Shown here piece after piece: positions 57,970 to 64,000 of a stretch of 64,000 bases of DNA. Under the pieces are notes generated by a model. That model made no database searches and was not told where the DNA came from. It saw only the letters and a list, made by a program, of their open reading frames with translations. The number at the start of each line of letters is the position of its first letter. Position 1 is the first letter of the stretch. The position numbers and the translations under genes were made by a program. Source of the DNA: Nelumbo lutea (Eukaryota > Streptophyta > Magnoliopsida > Proteales > Nelumbonaceae); NCBI GenBank assembly GCA_022828595.1, contig JAKGHH010000005.1, forward strand, positions 54,121,655-54,185,654, in the 5' to 3' direction.

Positions 57970-60900
57970 CGAGTTCTCCAACAATTTAATGCTTGCTTGC
58001 AAACGGTGACGGAGGACGGAGGAAACGTGGAACAGTGGGCACTCGGACCGTTGAAATTTTCATCAACAAAGTTATAGAGAGAGGGACCACCGGTGGGTTC
58101 GGTTGGTCGGTCGGTTGCCTTTGCCTTCGCCTCGCTCATGATTCATGAAATGCAGATACCAAAGCAGAAGCAGCAGCCTTGGTCCGGGTTTGGTTTTGGT
58201 TTTGGGGGGTACCGAGGCCCGGACACCTTTTAAGATTATTTTTCGTTCTTTTCCTTTTGAAAGTTTATTCTTTTTTATCTTTTACTTTTTCTGCTTTTGT
58301 GGTGATCCCAAAAACATAAAAAGGAGAAACCAAAAGGGAGGCTTTCGGCCTGTGAATATGGAAGGTGGCTGAGGTAGGGAATCCGAAAAGAGAGAAAAGC
58401 AGGGAGGCGGATTAAAGTGGGTAATACCAATAGGCCACTTGAATGCGGATCCCCCGGGTTGTTGTACGAGGAGAATGGGTTCAGTAGTTCACACATTCAC
58501 TGTTGGATCGTATCCGTATGAGAGAAGGGGTCATGGGATCGGGCCAGGCAGTCGAGTAGTATACTCTATACTGTATCGGGTACGGTCCAGCTGGACTAGA
58601 ATACTGGATCCGGATTCGTCTTCTGATAAGACTGACAGGGCGTTATGTAAGCATTGATTCAACGTTTTGCTATCAAGTCCAAATCCTCCATAAAGGTTAT
58701 ATTGAACATGTCCAGATTTGAGGTGTTTAATTTAGACCCTTTTCTTGGGCATTGACATATACATATATGACCATAGCAGGAGTAACCCTCCATTCTAAGT
58801 CATGATCCCTTTATCTATCCACGTAAATACGGCATCCATCCTAAATCCAACAAATTTTGCCACTCTCGTCTCTGCTCCACCACGTAAGGATTGGCAATGT
58901 GTTGCATAGATTGGAATAGTTTTACTCTGGAGTCAGGTCGTTGTGTATGTGATAATCTGATAGTAACAAGCACAAACTTGAACAGTTGAACTTCACATTA
59001 TCACAGTAAAATACAGTAAAAGAAAAAGAATAATAAAAACAAATTATAGAATCTTCGAATAATAAATAAATAAATGAACATTTACTAGGGCAATTGCAAG
59101 TCTATTTTCCATTAAAAGCTCTCACATGGAAATAAGTCAATAACTAGGAGCTTGTGTATGGGAGTTGCAGCTTGTAAACGATGCAAATTTGCAACCACTG
59201 AATGGATTGATATAATGCTTGAGCAATTCCCCATCTGCTGAGGAACTCTCCAGAAGAGTCACATCTATCTCCAGTGCTAACCCTAGCCACATCTGCGCAA
59301 GATATTCCTCATTTGGCTAGCTCATATCTCAAAGGGTACCATCATTCGCCTAGGCGTTGAACCACTGTGTCCCAATTTGCTTTTCGGTTTAATATTTCGA
59401 TCAGTTTTTAATATGATTTTTTAACCGTCGTTGATCCAGATGGTTGGGGTATTTGGCCTGAAAATTATTCAGGCAATTGGTTCTACTTAAAAAGCCATAT
59501 GCTTAGTCAATAATTTACGGATCCGGGTAATAAAACTGTTGATTCATTCAAATCAGACAGTCGACTCATTGACCTAAAAATCATAATTAAAATAGTTTTA
59601 ATTTCAATTTTTGAAACATTGATTTTTAAATAATTTATTAATAAAATTTTGTTGACAATTCAGCTTGTTGAAGTTTAATTTGTCCCAAATATGTATAAAA
59701 AATAACCAAGTACAAATACGTTATTTATTAATAATAATTTTAAAGTCCATATTACTCATAAATTCATTTTTGACTTTTGATGAAACTGCACTTGTATGGA
59801 GTATGGACCCATATCCGACCGTATCACTGCTCAGTCCATGACATTGGACCCATACCTGTCTGTACCAAGTCAAATTTGGGTACATCCAGCAATCGCATAC
59901 CCATCAGCACCCATTATGTTGACAATTGCTGATCTCCATTGTGAATGTTAATAGTGTTAATGAATAATCCAAAAATCGAAAAACTGAACCAAAACTCATG
60001 ATGTGAATCGAAAATTTTAGTTAATCAAACTGATCAGTATATATATATATATATATATAGGTAGATAGATATATAAATTAGAATTTATTAGTTTCAAAAA
60101 TATGTTCAGTAACTCCAGTGAACCGCTCTAACGGTGTTTATCAAAATGATGAAATTAATTAATTTGATTTTAGTTAGTCCACTTTTTAGTACTTTTTGTT
60201 GAGGTCATGTTGATTTCAGTTTGATTATTTATAAACCGATCCAATCCGGCCATATATATATATATATATATATATTATATTTTAAATTTGAAATTTTAAT
60301 ATGAGAAAGTGCAAAGGTTTTTATATTTCCTAGTTAAAAATATTTTATTATTTTATATTATTTTAATTTTCTAATAATATCATTGTAATTTTATAAATTT
60401 AAATCCTTTGATCAATCGACCAAACAAAAAAATCAATCTAAATCGATACAATCTAAGACGTTGTTTGGAAGCATGGACACTTTTTAGGACCTATTTTTCA
60501 AAAAAAAACACCCATGTTTTCAATACCCATTTTTCACAAAAAAAAAGACACTTCTGTCACGTAGACAATGAAGGATACTATGTTGTTTGGTAAGGTGATT
60601 TTCATCACCATATATACTGACAGATAAGCACCACATAGAATACACATCAATCAACTATTGGAGGAAATGGTTCACCAATGCATGAAATACCAAATCAGTG
60701 GGGTCCCGGTTTTTTAGACATTCCTGATTTTTCAGTAATGTACTGAACAAAACAATAAGATACATAGACGTTTGTTAAAACGCCTATGTAAATCCGATGT
60801 GGCACCATCTTTTTCTTTAAACGGCCAATTCTCAGACCCAAGTAAATTGATTAGATTGACCAATAGCTTTAAATTGAACCAAATCAACCCATCAACCAAA

Positions 60901-62740
60901 TATTCTCGACGATAAGGGAAACAGAATTCGGATAGAGAGCACAAATTGTTTGATCCAGGTGTTTTGCTTGGACACGGATTCATGATCCACTCGAATTCAA
61001 AGCGAGGTAAGAGAAGTCGGATCAACGACCCCCAGGTTTATAATTAAAAAATGGTTTTAATTGGGTCGGTTGGGGGCAATGCCAATCTGGGTCAAACTTG
61101 GAATTCGGCGATACATAGAGTCGGGTCAAGATCCAACTGTGCAAACAATAAAAGTTAAATAAGATAGATAGAGAAGAGCCGAAGGCAAGGTGGACTGAAG
61201 CCTAATGCTTTTGTTGAAATTAGGTTGTCCAACAGTCCTACTTTCTCTAAAAGTGGGTTCTTTCTGTAATTAAGGCACCAAACCTACCCTCACGTGGATA
61301 CAGAGTCAGCTCGGTTTCACGTTAAATAAATTAGAAAATAGTGTTTGACAGAGGCCCGGGCCTTTATTTTCACTAGAAAAAAAAAAAAAAATTCAACAAA
61401 GCGAGTATGGCCATGAATTCAGTCTTTGACTTCTTAGAGTAGGTAAATCAATAAAACTAAACCGAAATTGAAGAGAGAGAGAGATAGATAACAACAAAAG
61501 ACAAGATTAGAGTGTGAGATACAAAGGTTTCAGAGAAAATAAATTAAAGAAGGCTAACTCATGCCACACGGATGTCTGACTCTGACCAAACCTACTTCTA
61601 TTAATACTAGTAGTACTCGTATCAATTCCTACTAGTTGGTAGACCGGCTCTACGCGGATGACTTGTATGAATTCCAAGTCAACATGTAGGAATTTCCAAC
61701 CCTTGTTAAATGATTTTTGTTAAAAAAAATGTGATTTAAAGTCGCGTTGCGGGCAATTAGTCATAAAAATCGGAAAGTTGTTATAGATAGACGGGTCGAT
61801 CCGGCCTCCCAATACTTTTTGCCAGGTGGCAAAATTCTGTTGCCCTCAATGCCAGCCGAAGCCAAGAACAGTTGTAGTTGGGACTTGGGAGTACTTGTTA
61901 AAGCATGCTGCTGCATGCTCCACTCAATAAATGAACAGTTGGAAATGGAATACTCTAGGCCAATGACCAAATGACCAGAGAGAGTAATTGGACGAGAGCG
62001 GTGAGGGTGTTTTAGTAATTTAGTGGAACACTATAACATACATTCTTCCCATCGCAGCTTTTGATGTGGATAATCCAGAATTTAAGTGATGTATCTGACG
62101 TTTGAGATCCTTTGATCAGTGGTGGTTCGGATTCAGACGCCAATTATGTTGGACGGTGGGTCTCACCCATTCAACATGTCTCTCTGTACCCGTTAGTCAT
62201 CATTTTAATTAATTTTTTATAATTTAATTAATTAGAGAATAAAATCAACACCGTTTGTATGGTCACCCACGGTGGTTCTTCTCTTCTGTTGGGTCTGTTG
62301 GGGAATTGTTGCAGGTCAACTGACCCTTATCCTTTAATTAATAATTGTTTTGTTGTGGATTTGTGGTTCCATTTTTTATATTCCATATTCTTGATTTATT
62401 AATTATAATAATTCATTTATGCACTATCGAAAGTACAAAAATGTATTAACTATTTAACGTTGTTTGGAAGCATGGATTATCTGCTGTTTTTTAATACTAA
62501 AACATGGGATCTGTGCATTCAAACTAGGCCTTAAAATAAAATACCATCATTTGGTGATCAGCTCAGTATTTAATGAGACATGCACGTATTAGGTTTCCCT
62601 TAAATTAAGCAATCAATAAAGCCATTTTGTTTTGTGCATTCAAAGCTGGTCTTAAAATATACTTAACAAAAACGCAAATGGAGCAGCCTTGAAATTATCC
62701 CTATTTCATCTAAATCAAATGGAGCAGCCTTCTCAGAGAC
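57970..62740. other. Intergenic DNA, no gene seen
   Basis: No domain-bearing frame. Contains (TA)n tracts at about 60038-60058 and 60252-60274, and GAGAGAGAGAGATAGATA near 61472-61488. The shared phrase CGTTGTTTGGAAGCATGGA occurs at about 60459 and 62458. AT-rich tracts lie at 59580-59760 and 60280-60400. Confidence 0.4.
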
Positions 62741-62889
62741 TTCAGTCCACTATTAATATATACTGAGAAAGCCAACTGCATCCCCTGATTTTCATGAATT
62801 GTATCTCTTCCACTAGATGAGCAACAAAAGAAATGTTTTCTAAAGGGATAAATTTTGTTTTTTTACAGTAATTAATTTGTAAAATAATT

Positions 62890-63080
62890 ACTTGCTTCCT
62901 TTGATTGCGCAGAAAAGACGGGCAGCATCGAGTAGGGCATTCTGCATTCATGGGAGGCTGATAACCATAGGGTGTACCACATGAGGACGGGCAGCACCTT
63001 CCTTTGGGCTTTGGCCATTGACCACAGCAACTGAACTGTTCTAGTCTACCCTTGCAGAGAGGGCATGTGCCCAAGAAGAA
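62890..63080 (-). CDS. Cysteine-rich open stretch, possible exon
   Basis: On the minus strand an open frame gives GTCPLCKGRLEQFSCCGQW, PKPKGRCCPSSCGTPYG and YQPPMNAECPTRCCPSFLR: about ten Cys in 52 residues with three CC pairs. A pyrimidine-rich TTGCTCTTCTTCTTCTTGGG and CTCTGCAAG lie upstream (acceptor-like), and AAGCAA before GTAATT lies downstream (donor-like, near 62892). No ATG opens the frame in its 168-codon extension. It may be one exon of a secreted Cys-rich protein or a chance stretch. I recognise no family. Confidence 0.3.
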
Positions 63081-63248
63081 GAAGAGCAACACACGGCAAT
63101 TTTGCAACGATACCCACCCAATTGGTAAAGGTATCCTACTGATTGAAAATGCCTTAGAAATCGGAATGCCCTTATCACAAGGGTAGACCAGAAGAAGCTG
63201 CTCTGGCCAATTGGAACCCAGTTCTCTATAATTGGGAAGAGATGTCAA

Positions 63249-64000
63249 CTTTTGAGAATTGAAGCAAGTGCCTTGTATCTTTATACTCTGCCTTGTGAAT
63301 TCATTCTTGGAGAGACTTATTCAAGTGTCTACTGGTTCGTTTTTGTGATGGGCAAAACATATTTACTTCTGGTTTTCTTTGTTTATGTGGGGTTTGAACT
63401 TTGATGGATGCACTGAATTCATCAACTTTATTCTATTGTGTGTTTATAAATAGAAATATCATAATTTTCTTTCTGTTTTTGAAACAGAGCCAGCATCTGG
63501 GTGTGGTTCAAATTTTCTTTGATTTCATGCTTTCTTTGTCCTTACCAGGAAATACATTCAACACCTGTGTATAGTATTGATTTTCCTGCTTACTTCTATT
63601 TCCAAAATAATCTCTCTAGTCTAAAATCTTCACTGGGTTACAAACTGTAATTTCATGAAACAACCCATGTCCATTCCTTGAGTAGATTCCAATCTGAGGG
63701 TTTCAAAACGTATCATACCTGAGGAAATCCCCATTGCACTATTTTTCATATCTCTTCAAATAATTATTAAAAAATCCATTTTATCCAATTAATCTTTTTT
63801 TTTCCAAACCCAGAATACTTTATTCTTATTTTTCTGTTCTCCAATTATACTTTTTATCATTTAATGTGTTGTATATACCTTTTAGAATTGAGAAAAGGGC
63901 ATATTGGTTCCAGGACGTATATGTATAAACCCATAAAGCCATTGATGATACTCATATTTCATATATACATATACTCTTAAAAGCAACCCCAACTCTCCAT
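63249..64000. other. Intergenic DNA to the window end, no gene seen
   Basis: AT-rich, with T-runs near 63797-63806 and ATATATACATATA near 63960. No supported coding region or RNA. A gene may begin beyond the edge. Confidence 0.4.

Noticed and set aside
1..64000. CRISPR arrays, phage genes, endogenous pararetrovirus
   Set aside because: No regular spaced repeats. Every reverse-transcriptase region seen has Copia or LINE motif order, and no movement-protein or coat-type sequence was noticed.

Overview
The window is nuclear DNA from a flowering plant, probably a eudicot or early-diverging lineage; the species cannot be told from the sequence. The evidence is three plant-type nuclear genes, two of them with GT-AG introns, set in long AT-rich intergenic DNA full of decayed Copia, Gypsy and LINE elements, MITE-like hairpins and microsatellites. 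There is no bacterial gene layout, CRISPR array, rRNA or convincing tRNA.

Three genes are well supported. (1) A WD40-repeat protein of the plant WDR44-like family lies on the minus strand (14397-17770). Its seven coding exons join in frame to 700 codons. (2) A GEX1/KAR5-family nuclear-fusion protein lies on the plus strand (37301-39814). Its six exons join to 597 codons. (3) An intronless U-box/ARM E3 ubiquitin ligase of 421 aa lies on the minus strand (56440-57705). Weaker coding signals are a small single-membrane-segment ORF behind a telo-box (35981), a CCHC zinc-knuckle exon resembling RZ-1 RNA-binding proteins but lacking one zinc ligand (about 49916), and a cysteine-rich open stretch near 63 kb.

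Layout: 0-12 kb is repeat-rich, with LINE remnants, two related Gypsy-type LTR fragments, and a Gypsy element (8.3-11.7 kb) that keeps both LTRs, primer site, gag and protease but no reverse transcriptase. 12-14.4 kb is intergenic with a palindromic repeat. 14.4-18.6 kb is the WD40 gene and leader. 18.6-35.9 kb is intergenic, with MITE-like hairpins, a possible miniature retrotransposon remnant and a very AT-rich block. 36-39.8 kb holds the small ORF and GEX1. 40.3-49.1 kb is a transposon nest in which a plus-strand Copia element sits inside the gag of an older minus-strand Copia element. 49-56 kb is mostly intergenic. 56.4-57.9 kb is the U-box gene and its promoter. 58-64 kb is intergenic apart from the cysteine-rich stretch.

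The genes do not form a pathway; their adjacency looks incidental. I found no convincing undescribed multi-gene system. The most useful points are the clean GEX1 model, the head-on nested Copia pair with a one-sided deletion, the short TIR elements with TTA/TAA target duplications, a hairpin repeat family present twice, and a tandem repeat split by an insertion.
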